From Candidatus Gastranaerophilales bacterium (GTDB lineage Bacteria; Cyanobacteriota; Vampirovibrionia; Gastranaerophilales; Gastranaerophilaceae): 47,855 nucleotides of DNA. This document shows positions 18,914 through 27,048 of this stretch, piece after piece; within the stretch, counting starts at the first letter, position 1, and each line of letters starts with the position of its first letter. The notes beneath the pieces are model-generated. The model worked only from the letters and a program-made list of their open reading frames with translations, was not told the DNA's origin and ran no database searches. The stretch is taken from positions 1 to 47,855 of the forward strand of contig CALVBU010000016.1 of NCBI GenBank assembly GCA_944325875.1, in the 5' to 3' direction. A program made the position numbers and the translations under genes.

Positions 18914-19246
18914 CTACTTATCACTAACTTTTAATGTTAAATGTGATGTACGTTTAAGTCTCTTATAAATACGACCTTGAGCTCTTGGTTTTCCACGTCT
19001 CAATGTTTGGCTTTCGTCAGCGAAAATTTCTGAAATTTTCAAAGATTCAGCTGATACTCCGTATTGTTCTTGAGCATTTGCAACAGCAGCTTTCAAATTC
19101 TTTTCAACTACTCTTGCTGCAAAATAAGGCATAAAACGTAACATATCTTGAGCTTCAAGAACTTTTTTGCCGCGTACTTCGTTAATTACACGACGCAATT
19201 TTCTTGCTGTCATTTTAATATCTGTTTGTTTTGCTTTAGCTTCCAT
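18914..19246 (-). CDS. rplV: Ribosomal protein L22 (uL22)
   Basis: 110 aa. Ends with the diagnostic RGKPRAQGRIYKRLKRTSH block of the extended hairpin that lines the exit tunnel. AAGGAAA before the ATG; 12 nt after rpsS, the tightest simple gap in the operon. Confidence 0.96.
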   Translation of the reverse strand: MEAKAKQTDIKMTARKLRRVINEVRGKKVLEAQDMLRFMPYFAARVVEKNLKAAVANAQEQYGVSAESLKISEIFADESQTLRRGKPRAQGRIYKRLKRTSHLTLKVSDK

Positions 19247-19258
19247 TTTTACTTTTCC

Positions 19259-19540
19259 TTATTTTCTTTTAGCAGTCTTATCTGAACCTGCATGTCCTTT
19301 GTACATTCTAGTAGGTGCAAATTCACCTAATTTGTGTCCAATCATTTGCTCTGTTACATAGACCGGTACGTGAGTTTTACCGTTGTGAACAGCAATTGTA
19401 TGACCTAACATATCAGGTACTATCATTGATGCTCTTGACCATGTTTTGATAACTTTATGTTCTGAATTTGCATTCATTTTAGCTATTTTTTGTTGTAGAG
19501 CTTCTTCTACGTATGGACCTTTTTTTAATGAACGTGCCAT
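19259..19540 (-). CDS. rpsS: Ribosomal protein S19 (uS19)
   Basis: 93 aa. True start is [13 protein letters not shown] at 19540 with AAAGGAGA upstream; a 17-residue in-frame extension to 19591 passes through a hairpin and is not part of the protein. Contains [20 protein letters not shown]. Small-subunit head, contacts S13 and the A-site finger. Confidence 0.97.
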   Translation of the reverse strand: MARSLKKGPYVEEALQQKIAKMNANSEHKVIKTWSRASMIVPDMLGHTIAVHNGKTHVPVYVTEQMIGHKLGEFAPTRMYKGHAGSDKTAKRK

Positions 19541-19570
19541 TAATTTCTCCTTTATTTGATAGTTCCAGGT

Positions 19571-19590
19571 TGAAGGGGGAGCCCCCTTCA
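19571..19590. other. Strong GC-rich hairpin between rplB and rpsS
   Basis: A 20-bp inverted repeat, TGAAGGGGG / CCCCCTTCA with a 2-nt centre, lies 7 nt after the rplB stop. It is very GC-rich compared with its surroundings. No T-tract follows on the minus strand, so a processing or stabilising role is likelier than termination. Confidence 0.75.
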
Positions 19591-19597
19591 TACCCGA

Positions 19598-20425
19598 TTA
19601 TTTTTTACGTCTTCTTACGATCAGTTTATCTGATGCTTTGCCTGATTTTCTTGTCTTATAGCCAAGAGCCGGTTTACCCCAAGGTGTTTTAGGGTGTCCG
19701 CCAGGACCAGTTTTACCTTCACCACCACCGTGTGGGTGATCGCAAGGGTTCATTGTAACACCACGTACGGTAGGTCTGATACCTAAGTAACGAGTTCTAC
19801 CAGCTTTACCTATTGAAAGGTTTTTGAATTCTGAGTTACCTAATGTACCAACTGTAGCCATACATTCTTTTCTTACCATTCTCATTTCTGATGAAGGTAA
19901 TTTAATTGTTACATAATTGCCTTCTTTAGCCATTACTTGAGCTGCATTACCTGCTGCTCTTACCATAACTCCGCCACGACCAGGGTTTAGTTCAATGTTG
20001 TGAACAATTGTACCTAACGGAATTAATTCTAGAGGAAGTGCATTACCAACTTGTACAGGAGCTTCTGGTCCTGATACAATTACATCTCCTACATTCAAAC
20101 CTTCTGGAGTTAAGATATATCTCTTTTCACCATCAGCGTAGAATACTAGAGAAATTCTTACGTTTCTGTTCGGATCATATTCAATAGTTTTAACTGTTGC
20201 TGGAACACCGAATTTTTCACGTTTGAAATCAATTACACGGTATGCTTTTTTTACACCGCCACCTTTGTGACGACAAGTAATTCTACCTGTATTATTTCTT
20301 CCTGCTGTTTTCTTTATTGGTCTTAATAGTGACTTTTCCGGAGTTGATGTTGTTACTTCTTGGAAATCGCTTTTGGTCATTCCTCTTTGTCCCGGAGATG
20401 TCGGATTTAATTTTCTAATTGCCAT
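19598..20425 (-). CDS. rplB: Ribosomal protein L2 (uL2)
   Basis: 275 aa. Starts [16 protein letters not shown]. The catalytic-region block [18 protein letters not shown] includes the histidine long linked to peptidyl-transfer activity. AAAGGAG before the ATG; 74 nt after rplW. Confidence 0.97.
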   Translation of the reverse strand: MAIRKLNPTSPGQRGMTKSDFQEVTTSTPEKSLLRPIKKTAGRNNTGRITCRHKGGGVKKAYRVIDFKREKFGVPATVKTIEYDPNRNVRISLVFYADGEKRYILTPEGLNVGDVIVSGPEAPVQVGNALPLELIPLGTIVHNIELNPGRGGVMVRAAGNAAQVMAKEGNYVTIKLPSSEMRMVRKECMATVGTLGNSEFKNLSIGKAGRTRYLGIRPTVRGVTMNPCDHPHGGGEGKTGPGGHPKTPWGKPALGYKTRKSGKASDKLIVRRRKK

Positions 20426-20499
20426 TTTTATTTCTCCTTTGTTGGCTTTCTACTTTTAGGGACATGTGCCTGACGCCCCTCACTCTCGTTGATTGTTAA

Positions 20500-20808
20500 C
20501 TATACTCCAACGAGTTCTTCAATCGGATCTCCTTCAATAGTCACGATTGCTTTTTTTGAACTGTCTGTTCTACCGAACTTATATCCCATTCTTTTTGTGT
20601 GAGATGGCATATAAACAGTTCTTACTTTTTTTACTTTTCTACCAGGAAAAGCTAATTCAACTGCTTGTGCAATTTCTACTTTTGTTGCGTCTTTATCAAC
20701 TTCGAATGTGTATTGACCCATTGCAGTTGCACCTACTGATTTTTCAGTGATTAAAGGCTTTTTAATCAAATCGTATAACTTTTCCGTATTTGTTCTTTCT
20801 TTACTCAT
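20500..20808 (-). CDS. rplW: Ribosomal protein L23 (uL23)
   Basis: 102 aa. Contains LIKKPLITEKSV and KVKKVRTVYMPSHTKRMGYK, both typical. Main docking site for trigger factor and SRP at the tunnel exit. The ATG overlaps the rplD stop by one base (TAATG), so the two are translationally coupled; AAAGG lies upstream inside rplD. Confidence 0.96.
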   Translation of the reverse strand: MSKERTNTEKLYDLIKKPLITEKSVGATAMGQYTFEVDKDATKVEIAQAVELAFPGRKVKKVRTVYMPSHTKRMGYKFGRTDSSKKAIVTIEGDPIEELVGV

Positions 20809-21434
20809 TATTGTAACCTTTCAGTTAATTCATTAACAGCAGCTTCTGTCATTATTACAGATCCTGCTTCTAGTAAATCTTTCACATTTAAGTTTGACGG
20901 TAAAATCAATTTTACGCTTGGAATGTTTCTAGCTGAAAGTTCCAAGTGTTGATTTTCAGCAGCTTTTGTATCTGCAACGATCAATACTTTGCCGCTTACT
21001 TTTAATGATTTTAAAGCACTAACCATTAATTTTGTTTTTGGTTCTACAATTGTTGAAAAATCTTTTACAACGATTAATTGGTCTTGTCTAGCTGATAAAG
21101 CTGATTTAAGAGCTAATTTTCTTGCTTTTTGTGGCATATTGAAACCATAATCTCTTGGTTTTGGACCAAATACAACACCACCACCAGCAAACAATGGTGA
21201 ACGAAGAGAACCAGCTCTTGCTCTACCTGTACCTTTTTGTTTCCAAGGTTTTCTTCCGCCGCCAGCTACTTCTGCTCTTGTTTTGCAAGATGCTGAACCT
21301 TGGCGTGCGTTATTTAATTGTCTTCTTAATGCTAAGTGCATTACGTGCAAATTTGGTTCAACGCCGAAAACAGCTTCATTCAAAGTGATTTCGCCTAATT
21401 TTTCTCCATTTGTACTTAATATTTCTTTTGACAT
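20808..21434 (-). CDS. rplD: Ribosomal protein L4 (uL4)
   Basis: 208 aa. Carries the tunnel-loop block KPWKQKGTGRARAGSLRSP. In E. coli L4 also represses its own S10 operon through an mRNA leader; whether that applies here is not known. AAGGAAA before the ATG; 94 nt after rplC. Confidence 0.96.
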   Translation of the reverse strand: MSKEILSTNGEKLGEITLNEAVFGVEPNLHVMHLALRRQLNNARQGSASCKTRAEVAGGGRKPWKQKGTGRARAGSLRSPLFAGGGVVFGPKPRDYGFNMPQKARKLALKSALSARQDQLIVVKDFSTIVEPKTKLMVSALKSLKVSGKVLIVADTKAAENQHLELSARNIPSVKLILPSNLNVKDLLEAGSVIMTEAAVNELTERLQ

Positions 21435-21528
21435 TTTATTTTCCTTATCCTTTCTTACCTCTTGCTGATTTTATTCAAATCGCTTTATGTGGCAAGTATA
21501 TTGTAATCTTTGTTTATTTTAACGGGGA

Positions 21529-22164
21529 TTAATTCCATTTTGTTCTTGTTGGAACGATTGTTACCAATCTGCCTTCACATCCTGGAACTGAACCTTTTAC
21601 TAAAACTAATTTTTTATCAGCATCTACTTTAACTAATTTCAATTTAGTAATAGTAACTCTTTCGTTACCCATGTTTCCAGCCATTCTTTTACCTTTGATA
21701 ACACGGCTTGGAGTTGTACCTGCACCAATTGAACCTGGTTCTCTGTGGTTTTTAGAACCGTGACCCATTGGTCCTCTGCCAAAGTTCCATCTTTTTACTG
21801 TACCTTGGAAACCTTTACCTATTGATTTTCCTGTTACATCAACTTTTTCTACATTTTCTAGTACTGACAATTCAATTTTGTCACCTACTTTGTAGTCAGA
21901 AGGGTTATCAACTCTGAATTCTTGAAGATGTCTATAATTTTCAAGATTATTCTTTTTAAAATGACCGATTTCTGCTTTTGTTAAATGTTTTTCTTTTGCA
22001 GGGATTGTACCAACTTGGATTGCATTATATCCGTCAGTTTCAACTGTTTTAACTTGAGTTACAACGATGTCATCAACTTTAATAACGGTTACAGGAATTG
22101 CTAATCCTTGTTCGTCAAAAATTTGTGTCATTCCTAGTTTTTTACCTATTACACCTAGTGTCAT
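21529..22164 (-). CDS. rplC: Ribosomal protein L3 (uL3)
   Basis: 211 aa. Starts MTLGVIGKKLGMTQIFDEQG. Contains the block GPMGHGSKNHREPGSIGAGT, the extension reaching toward the peptidyl-transferase centre and the usual site of Gln methylation by PrmB. AGGAAAGG before the ATG. Preceded by a 233-nt structured gap. Confidence 0.97.
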   Translation of the reverse strand: MTLGVIGKKLGMTQIFDEQGLAIPVTVIKVDDIVVTQVKTVETDGYNAIQVGTIPAKEKHLTKAEIGHFKKNNLENYRHLQEFRVDNPSDYKVGDKIELSVLENVEKVDVTGKSIGKGFQGTVKRWNFGRGPMGHGSKNHREPGSIGAGTTPSRVIKGKRMAGNMGNERVTITKLKLVKVDADKKLVLVKGSVPGCEGRLVTIVPTRTKWN

Positions 22165-22397
22165 ATTTTACCTTTCCTGCTCCCCCTACTTGGTGTGGAC
22201 ACAATTCCACCCCTTATTCGGGTTTGCATTTTCTCTTGCGAGCGCTACGTCTTGCTTAATTACTTTACCTCTCGGGGACTTACACCCCACAACCTTTCGG
22301 TTGTTCCGATTACAACTATTTAATTAACAGTTCAATCGGTCGCAGTTCACATTATATGCATAATGCTTATTTAATTTTCAAATGCCGGTTATTAAAA
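22165..22397 (-). promoter_or_regulatory. Structured RNA candidate between rpsJ and rplC
   Basis: This 233-nt gap is visibly richer in G and C than its flanks. Read on the minus strand it can form CCGAUU/AAUCGG (22306-22339, with inner AACU/AGUU), CAACC-GAAA-GGUUG with a GNRA tetraloop (22290-22303), GGGG-UGUAAGU-CCCC (22274-22288), CUC-GCAA-GAG (22233-22242) and GUGGA/UCCAC (22195-22210). No coding frame is evident. It ends just before the rplC ribosome site. An r-protein feedback element is the simplest inference. Confidence 0.5.
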
Positions 22398-22715
22398 TTA
22401 CAATTTAACTTCAATATCTACACCAGCAGGTAAATCTAATCTGCTTAACTCTTCAGTTGTCTGTTGAGTTGGTTCGTATATATCAATAATACGTTTGTGT
22501 GTTCTTAATTCAAAATGTTCACGAGACTTTTTATCAACGTGTGGTGAACGAAGAACGCAATATATACGTCTTTTTGTAGGTAAAGGAATTGGGCCTGCTA
22601 CTTTAGCGTCTGTTCTTTTTGCTGTTTCAACAATTTTGTCTGAAGATACATCAATCAATTTGTGATCATAAGCTTTCAAACAAACTCTGATTCTTTGTCT
22701 TTTTGTGCTTGCCAT
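22398..22715 (-). CDS. rpsJ: Ribosomal protein S10 (uS10)
   Basis: 105 aa. Ends with the diagnostic [13 protein letters not shown] and contains [16 protein letters not shown]. First gene of the operon. Small-subunit head; in many bacteria also the NusE transcription factor. AAAAGGAA before the ATG. In many cyanobacteria rpsJ lies with tuf instead, so this order is the general bacterial one. Confidence 0.97.
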   Translation of the reverse strand: MASTKRQRIRVCLKAYDHKLIDVSSDKIVETAKRTDAKVAGPIPLPTKRRIYCVLRSPHVDKKSREHFELRTHKRIIDIYEPTQQTTEELSRLDLPAGVDIEVKL

Positions 22716-22752
22716 TTTTATTCCTTTTCTTTTCTGTATTACTACACAATTT

Positions 22753-22780
22753 TGGGAGTTTAAAAAGGCATCCCAGCCTT
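22753..22780 (-). promoter_or_regulatory. Possible H-type pseudoknot in the rpsJ leader
   Basis: On the minus strand the leader reads AAGGC-UGGGAU-GCCUU, then UUUAAAC, then UCCCA. The hairpin loop UGGGA can pair with the downstream UCCCA, giving two 5-bp stems in the classic pseudoknot order. It lies ~60 nt after the likely transcription start and ~40 nt before the rpsJ ATG. Confidence 0.45.
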
Positions 22781-22847
22781 ATATTGCTTAGAGCTAGCTA
22801 TTTATAAAATATTTCGGTTTTGTAAACATACTATTCCAAGCATATCG

Positions 22848-22876
22848 ATAGTAGTACAAACATAAACACCTGTCAA
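22848..22876 (-). promoter_or_regulatory. Sigma70-type promoter of the ribosomal protein operon
   Basis: Minus-strand TTGACA (22871-22876) and TACTAT (22848-22853) with exactly 17 nt between them. It lies ~130 nt upstream of rpsJ, giving a leader of roughly 125 nt. Confidence 0.82.
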
Positions 22877-22911
22877 CAGAAATTTTGCGCCTTTGTTTCA
22901 AATTTGTTACA

Positions 22912-22949
22912 AAAAAATAAAAGCCGAAAAATCGGCTTTTATTTTTTTG
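22912..22949 (-). terminator. Terminator after the calpain-like gene
   Basis: AAAAGCCGA / TCGGCTTTT with an A4 loop, flanked by A- and T-runs on both sides. It lies just after the stop of the gene ending at 22962 on the minus strand and isolates it from the ribosomal operon promoter. Confidence 0.88.
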
Positions 22950-22961
22950 ACAGACTTCAAA

Positions 22962-25472
22962 TTACAAATCAAATTCATCTATCATGTTAAAAAATTCTTT
23001 AAACTTATCTCGAGGAACTGTAATAACAGTTGAAGTATTCCATGGATTTATTAAATAAACATTTTCCGCATCTGATCCTTTTACGGCATATGCGTGTTGC
23101 GAGTGTAGAGTTATTTGACTTCCCTCGTTAGGATCGCCAAAAGTCAAATTATCTTTACCTACCGCAGATACACAAGCTATATGATTTTCTTTATTAAAAT
23201 TATCAATTTGATTATCAGATATCCAAATATCAGGAATTCTGCCATAAGTATCACTTAATATATTTTTTCCACCTTTACCTGTTAGCAAATTAAAGGCTAC
23301 ATGTTCTCTATTACCATTTAAATCAACTCTATTACGAACACCTCGTTCTTCGATAAAATACCTATCCATAGCTATTTCTAAAGCTCGCACATCCATATCG
23401 CCAGAACTGAATTGAGTATTGCCCGCAAGTTGCTCTGGAGTTATTTTATAAGTTTTACCAACCCCCTTAAGGGTTACAATAACATTGCCTGCATTGTCCA
23501 ATTTTATCGAATCATTAAGCAGCTGTAGCCCTTTAGGAGTTAAAGCTATAGCTTTGATTGATGCTACAAGCCAACAATCGCCAGTATGCCCTTGTTTGAA
23601 ATCTCTATCTATTTTCCCGTTAGGTTTTGGACTATTCTTATCAACAGGTTTCCTATCATTTAATTTATCTACAAATGAGTCCAGATAACTAGAACCAGCA
23701 AAACCTATTTTTGTCATTTGATATTTTAGCTCTTTATCAAAATCAGCAGAAATATCATCTGTATATTTGCCTTGTTTTTTTGCACTTTGTATCATTGCAT
23801 CTTTTATGTGATTTATATATTTGGTTCTAACTGAAACAGATAAACCGACTTCACTAAGGATTGCATCAAACAATGACTCTTTATCTTTATTTGTCTTTTT
23901 ATATAAAGCTAAAACTTCATCAACATTACTTGAATTTATTTCTTTGATATGCTTTTCTATATCCTTACCTGTAGTTGGTAATCCAATTGCTGTTGTTGCA
24001 TAAATATCATCAATCAAAGAATTTACCACATCTTTTGAGGGTCTGGCTTCGACATCTTGAACTGGTGGTTTAGGTTCAGATGGAGGTTCTGCTCCTGTTG
24101 GTTTGGTTGCCTGCGTAGGTGCAGGAGTTGTTGCTGCAGTAGGGGTTGTTGCTGCAGTAGGAGCTGTTGCTGCAGTAGGAGCTGTTGCTGCAGTAGGAGC
24201 TGTTGCTGCAGTAGGAGCTGTTGGTGTTGTTGGAACACTTACAGGTTTAGTTGGTGTAGTTTCGGTTGTAGGTTTAGTTGGGCCTGCAGGAGTAGAAGGG
24301 GTTTGTGTTACAGGTTTTGTAGGCTTAACATTTCCTATCTTGTCATTATATTTATCTATTTCTGCATGAGCATCAACATTTAACCCTTCGAGATTTATTT
24401 TATCTTCCATACCAGCAGGAATTTTTACTTCAGCGCCAACAACAAACCACCCTTTTTGTGCAGCTTTTTTATTTAATTCTTTAAATTTTTCATACTCAGG
24501 GGTATTTTTTTCAATTCCTAAACGTTTAGCAGTTCTTGCAAAGCTTTCACCTTCTTTTGCATTTGATAAAATGTTGCCATCTTTATCATATCGAATTCTT
24601 ACGGGCTCAGAATTTTCATTTTCTTTTATATAAGTTACAGGATTACCATTTTCATCTTGTTCTGTAATTAAAATTCTTCCGCTAGGTAACTTTTGACCAT
24701 TATGCTCCTCTTCCGCCACTGGAGGATTGAATTGAGGATCGTCTGAAACTATTGTACCATCGGGCTTCACGGTTGTTGTGTAATCCTTTTCTTTAATTGT
24801 TATAGTCCCATCTGCTAGAACTGATGTTTCTTTATATGGCTTAGTTTCATTCTCTGCATACTCATAAGAAACAGTATCTTGGACTCCTTCAGCCTTTGTA
24901 ATCTCTTTTTTTACAAGTCTGTTAGAAGTATCAATAAATTCTCTCACTGAACCTTGCTTTCTTTCATAATGAGAGATTGTACCATCTTCAGAATATACTG
25001 TTGTAAATTCTACTGAATTTTTATCTTTTACGGTATCACTTATTTTCTTCCCATTCATATTATAAAGAGAAGAATTTATATTTCCATTTTCATCAGCTTG
25101 ATATTCAATATTGATTACAAAATTATCTCCACCTAAAGATATATTTTGCGAGGATTTAATATTTTTACTCTGCTCTACTCCTATTTGCAAAAACTCAAAT
25201 AAATCATTTGCATTAACATCTTCTGCTCCAATATTTTTTAAGAGTTTATTCGCTTCTGTATTATTTAATCTTGAATTACCTGCACTTAGTTGAAGACTCT
25301 CAGTAAAAGCGTTCATCTCATTTTGATCAATTAATCCGTTTTTGTCAGTATCTATTTTAGAAAAAATAATCTGATACTCAGATTTATTCATATCTGATTG
25401 CTTTAAACCAGCTTTTAATTGTTCTGTATCAATTTTATTTTTACCTAACCTTCCGAGATTAATTTCACTCAT
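22962..25472 (-). CDS. EF-hand / LysM-like / calpain-like cysteine protease (C2 family) multidomain protein
   Basis: 836 aa, no signal peptide. Residues 41-52 are a canonical EF-hand loop (DTDKNGLIDQNE). Residues ~110-300 hold short repeats of the type seen in RHS/MORN-like proteins (DGTISHYERK, DGTITIKEKD). Residues ~303-355 resemble a LysM-like domain (EGESFARTAKRLGI to VGAEVKIPAGME). Residues ~385-480 are a Pro/Thr/Ala linker with APTAAT repeats. The C-terminal domain has the papain-like triad of calpains: C633 in QGHTGDCWLVAS, H793 in SQHAYAV and N809 in LINPWN. Calcium-dependent proteolysis is inferred. AATGGAG precedes the ATG. Target and location are unknown. Upstream on the same strand is the Min cluster, but a terminator separates them. 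Confidence 0.8.
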   Translation of the reverse strand: MSEINLGRLGKNKIDTEQLKAGLKQSDMNKSEYQIIFSKIDTDKNGLIDQNEMNAFTESLQLSAGNSRLNNTEANKLLKNIGAEDVNANDLFEFLQIGVEQSKNIKSSQNISLGGDNFVINIEYQADENGNINSSLYNMNGKKISDTVKDKNSVEFTTVYSEDGTISHYERKQGSVREFIDTSNRLVKKEITKAEGVQDTVSYEYAENETKPYKETSVLADGTITIKEKDYTTTVKPDGTIVSDDPQFNPPVAEEEHNGQKLPSGRILITEQDENGNPVTYIKENENSEPVRIRYDKDGNILSNAKEGESFARTAKRLGIEKNTPEYEKFKELNKKAAQKGWFVVGAEVKIPAGMEDKINLEGLNVDAHAEIDKYNDKIGNVKPTKPVTQTPSTPAGPTKPTTETTPTKPVSVPTTPTAPTAATAPTAATAPTAATAPTAATTPTAATTPAPTQATKPTGAEPPSEPKPPVQDVEARPSKDVVNSLIDDIYATTAIGLPTTGKDIEKHIKEINSSNVDEVLALYKKTNKDKESLFDAILSEVGLSVSVRTKYINHIKDAMIQSAKKQGKYTDDISADFDKELKYQMTKIGFAGSSYLDSFVDKLNDRKPVDKNSPKPNGKIDRDFKQGHTGDCWLVASIKAIALTPKGLQLLNDSIKLDNAGNVIVTLKGVGKTYKITPEQLAGNTQFSSGDMDVRALEIAMDRYFIEERGVRNRVDLNGNREHVAFNLLTGKGGKNILSDTYGRIPDIWISDNQIDNFNKENHIACVSAVGKDNLTFGDPNEGSQITLHSQHAYAVKGSDAENVYLINPWNTSTVITVPRDKFKEFFNMIDEFDL
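24130..24222. repeat. 18-bp tandem repeat coding for APTAAT
   Basis: About five near-identical 18-bp units of GTTGCTGCAGTAGGAGCT on the plus strand, encoding APTAAT on the minus strand in the linker of the calpain-like protein. Each unit contains a CTGCAG site. A length-variable linker is likely. Confidence 0.88.
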
Positions 25473-25548
25473 TGATTCACTCCATTCAGATTTGCCTACT
25501 AAATTTGCTATCGGATATATTAAAAAAAAACTTTAAGGACAAATTTTT

Positions 25549-25577
25549 AGAATAGAGCTGTATAATAGAATTCGCAA
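25549..25577 (-). promoter_or_regulatory. Probable promoter of the calpain-like gene
   Basis: Minus-strand TTGCGA (25572-25577), 17 nt, TATTCT (25549-25554), ~80 nt before the ATG. Confidence 0.45.
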
Positions 25578-25610
25578 AGGTTTTTAAGTGTTTTACAATA
25601 CTTTACATAC

Positions 25611-25644
25611 AAAAATAAAGCAACAAATCTGTTGCTTTATTTTT
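25611..25644 (-). terminator. Terminator after minE
   Basis: Perfect 14-bp inverted repeat AAAAATAAAGCAAC / GTTGCTTTATTTTT with a 6-nt loop. The minus-strand T-run is provided by the arm. It closes the minCDE operon. Confidence 0.9.
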
Positions 25645-25673
25645 CATAAATATGCTCTTTATATTTTATTAGC

Positions 25674-26156
25674 TTACTTTTCTGCTTTATCGTTTTCTTC
25701 TGCTTCCTCTTCAACAATTTCAATATCTTCAGCAGAATTTTCTTCAGACTCATCGTCATCTGAATGATCTTCTGTTTCACTATCTTCATCGGATTGTTCT
25801 TCATCTGAAACATCTTCAGAATTTTCATCTTCAGAAACAGATTCTTCAGCTTCATCGATTTCAGATTCTTCTTTAGCTCTCAAAACTGGAATTGAAAGCA
25901 TTAATGCCATTTGGTTACCTTCCTGTTCAAAGTTAAGTTCCAAAGCATCTTTATCCATTTCTACATATTTTGAAAGCAATTCGATAAGTTCTTGTCTCAT
26001 TCTTTGAAGCAATTCAGGAGTAAGATTGGTCCTATCCTGCATTAAAACAACTCTAAGTCTATTACATGCTACGTCTTTTGCATTTTCTTCTTTCTTTTCG
26101 GTTTGACGGAAGAAGCCTAATATTGTGTTATAAAAATCTGTAAAAATATCTTTCAT
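25674..26156 (-). CDS. minE: Cell division topological specificity factor MinE with long acidic tail
   Basis: 160 aa; typical MinE is ~85-100 aa. Residues 1-94 are MinE: an amphipathic start, the MinD-contact region (KDVACNRLRVVLMQDR) and the dimer domain (LTPELLQRMRQELIELLSKY). Residues ~96-160 are an added tail of almost only E, D and S. MinE stimulates MinD ATPase and drives Min oscillation so that division occurs at mid-cell. It starts 1 nt after the minD stop. The tail is unusual, looks disordered and may modulate membrane or MinD contact; its role is unknown. Confidence 0.9.
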   Translation of the reverse strand: MKDIFTDFYNTILGFFRQTEKKEENAKDVACNRLRVVLMQDRTNLTPELLQRMRQELIELLSKYVEMDKDALELNFEQEGNQMALMLSIPVLRAKEESEIDEAEESVSEDENSEDVSDEEQSDEDSETEDHSDDDESEENSAEDIEIVEEEAEENDKAEK

Positions 26157-26157
26157 C

Positions 26158-26973
26158 TTACTTCTCCTTACCCATTAATCCAGAAAAGAATCTTTTAACT
26201 TTTCCAAGCATACTGTTATCCTCTTCAAGATTTAAGAAAGGAACATCCTCACCGATGATTCTTCTTGCTACATTGTTATAAGCTTTCCCTGCCAAAGATT
26301 TATCGTCATTAACAATTGGCTCACCCTTATTGGTTGAAGTAATAATACCTGTATCTTCAGGGATTATACCAATTAAATCAGCTGAAAGAATTTCTACAAC
26401 ATCATCAACGCTCATCATATCATTTGACTTGATAAGGTTTGGTCGAACTCTGTTTAATAGAAGTTTATATGATTTAATTTCTTCTCTAGCTTCTAAAAGA
26501 CCGATTATTCTATCAGCATCACGAACAGCTGACATCTCAGGGGTTGTTACAACAATTGCTTCAGAAGCACCAGCTACTGCATTTTGGAAACCTTGCTCAA
26601 TACCTGCAGGACAATCTACCAAAATAAAATCAAAATCTTTTTTCAGTTCTTCGCAAATATTTTTCAACTGTTCTTCTGTAACTGCGGTTTTATCACGAGT
26701 CTGCGCAGCAGCTAAAAGACATAAATTAGGGTTCTTTTTATCTTTTACTAATGCTTGTTTCAACTTGCAGCGTTCTTCTACAACATCTACAATTGTGTAA
26801 ACAATTCTATTCTCAAGACCAAGCAAAAGGTCTAAATTTCTTAATCCCAAGTCAGTATCTATCATAACGACTTTTTTACCGGCACGTGCAAGAGCTGTAC
26901 CAATGTTAGCATTGGTAGTTGTTTTACCTACTCCGCCTTTACCTGATGTAATTACTATTACTCGACCACTCAT
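26158..26973 (-). CDS. minD: Septum site-determining ATPase MinD
   Basis: 271 aa. The deviant Walker A is SGKGGVGKTT (10-19), with IDTDLGLRNLD and FILVDCPAGIE following. The end is the amphipathic membrane-targeting helix (LGKVKRFFSGLMGKEK). The start is taken at MSGRVIVITSG with AAAGGAG upstream; an in-frame longer start at 27030 adds unrelated residues. Recruits MinC to the membrane and oscillates with MinE. Middle gene of minC-minD-minE. Confidence 0.96.
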   Translation of the reverse strand: MSGRVIVITSGKGGVGKTTTNANIGTALARAGKKVVMIDTDLGLRNLDLLLGLENRIVYTIVDVVEERCKLKQALVKDKKNPNLCLLAAAQTRDKTAVTEEQLKNICEELKKDFDFILVDCPAGIEQGFQNAVAGASEAIVVTTPEMSAVRDADRIIGLLEAREEIKSYKLLLNRVRPNLIKSNDMMSVDDVVEILSADLIGIIPEDTGIITSTNKGEPIVNDDKSLAGKAYNNVARRIIGEDVPFLNLEEDNSMLGKVKRFFSGLMGKEK

Positions 26974-27048
26974 GGTTTCTCCTTTTATTTCTTTAGATTG
27001 CGATTGGATTGGTTCTATACATAATGGCATATATCTTTCTCCTCACGC

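Noticed and set aside
24057..24383. Plus-strand Cys/Arg/Ser-rich and Val/Ala-rich frames
   Set aside because: Antisense of the Pro/Thr/Ala linker repeat of the calpain-like gene.
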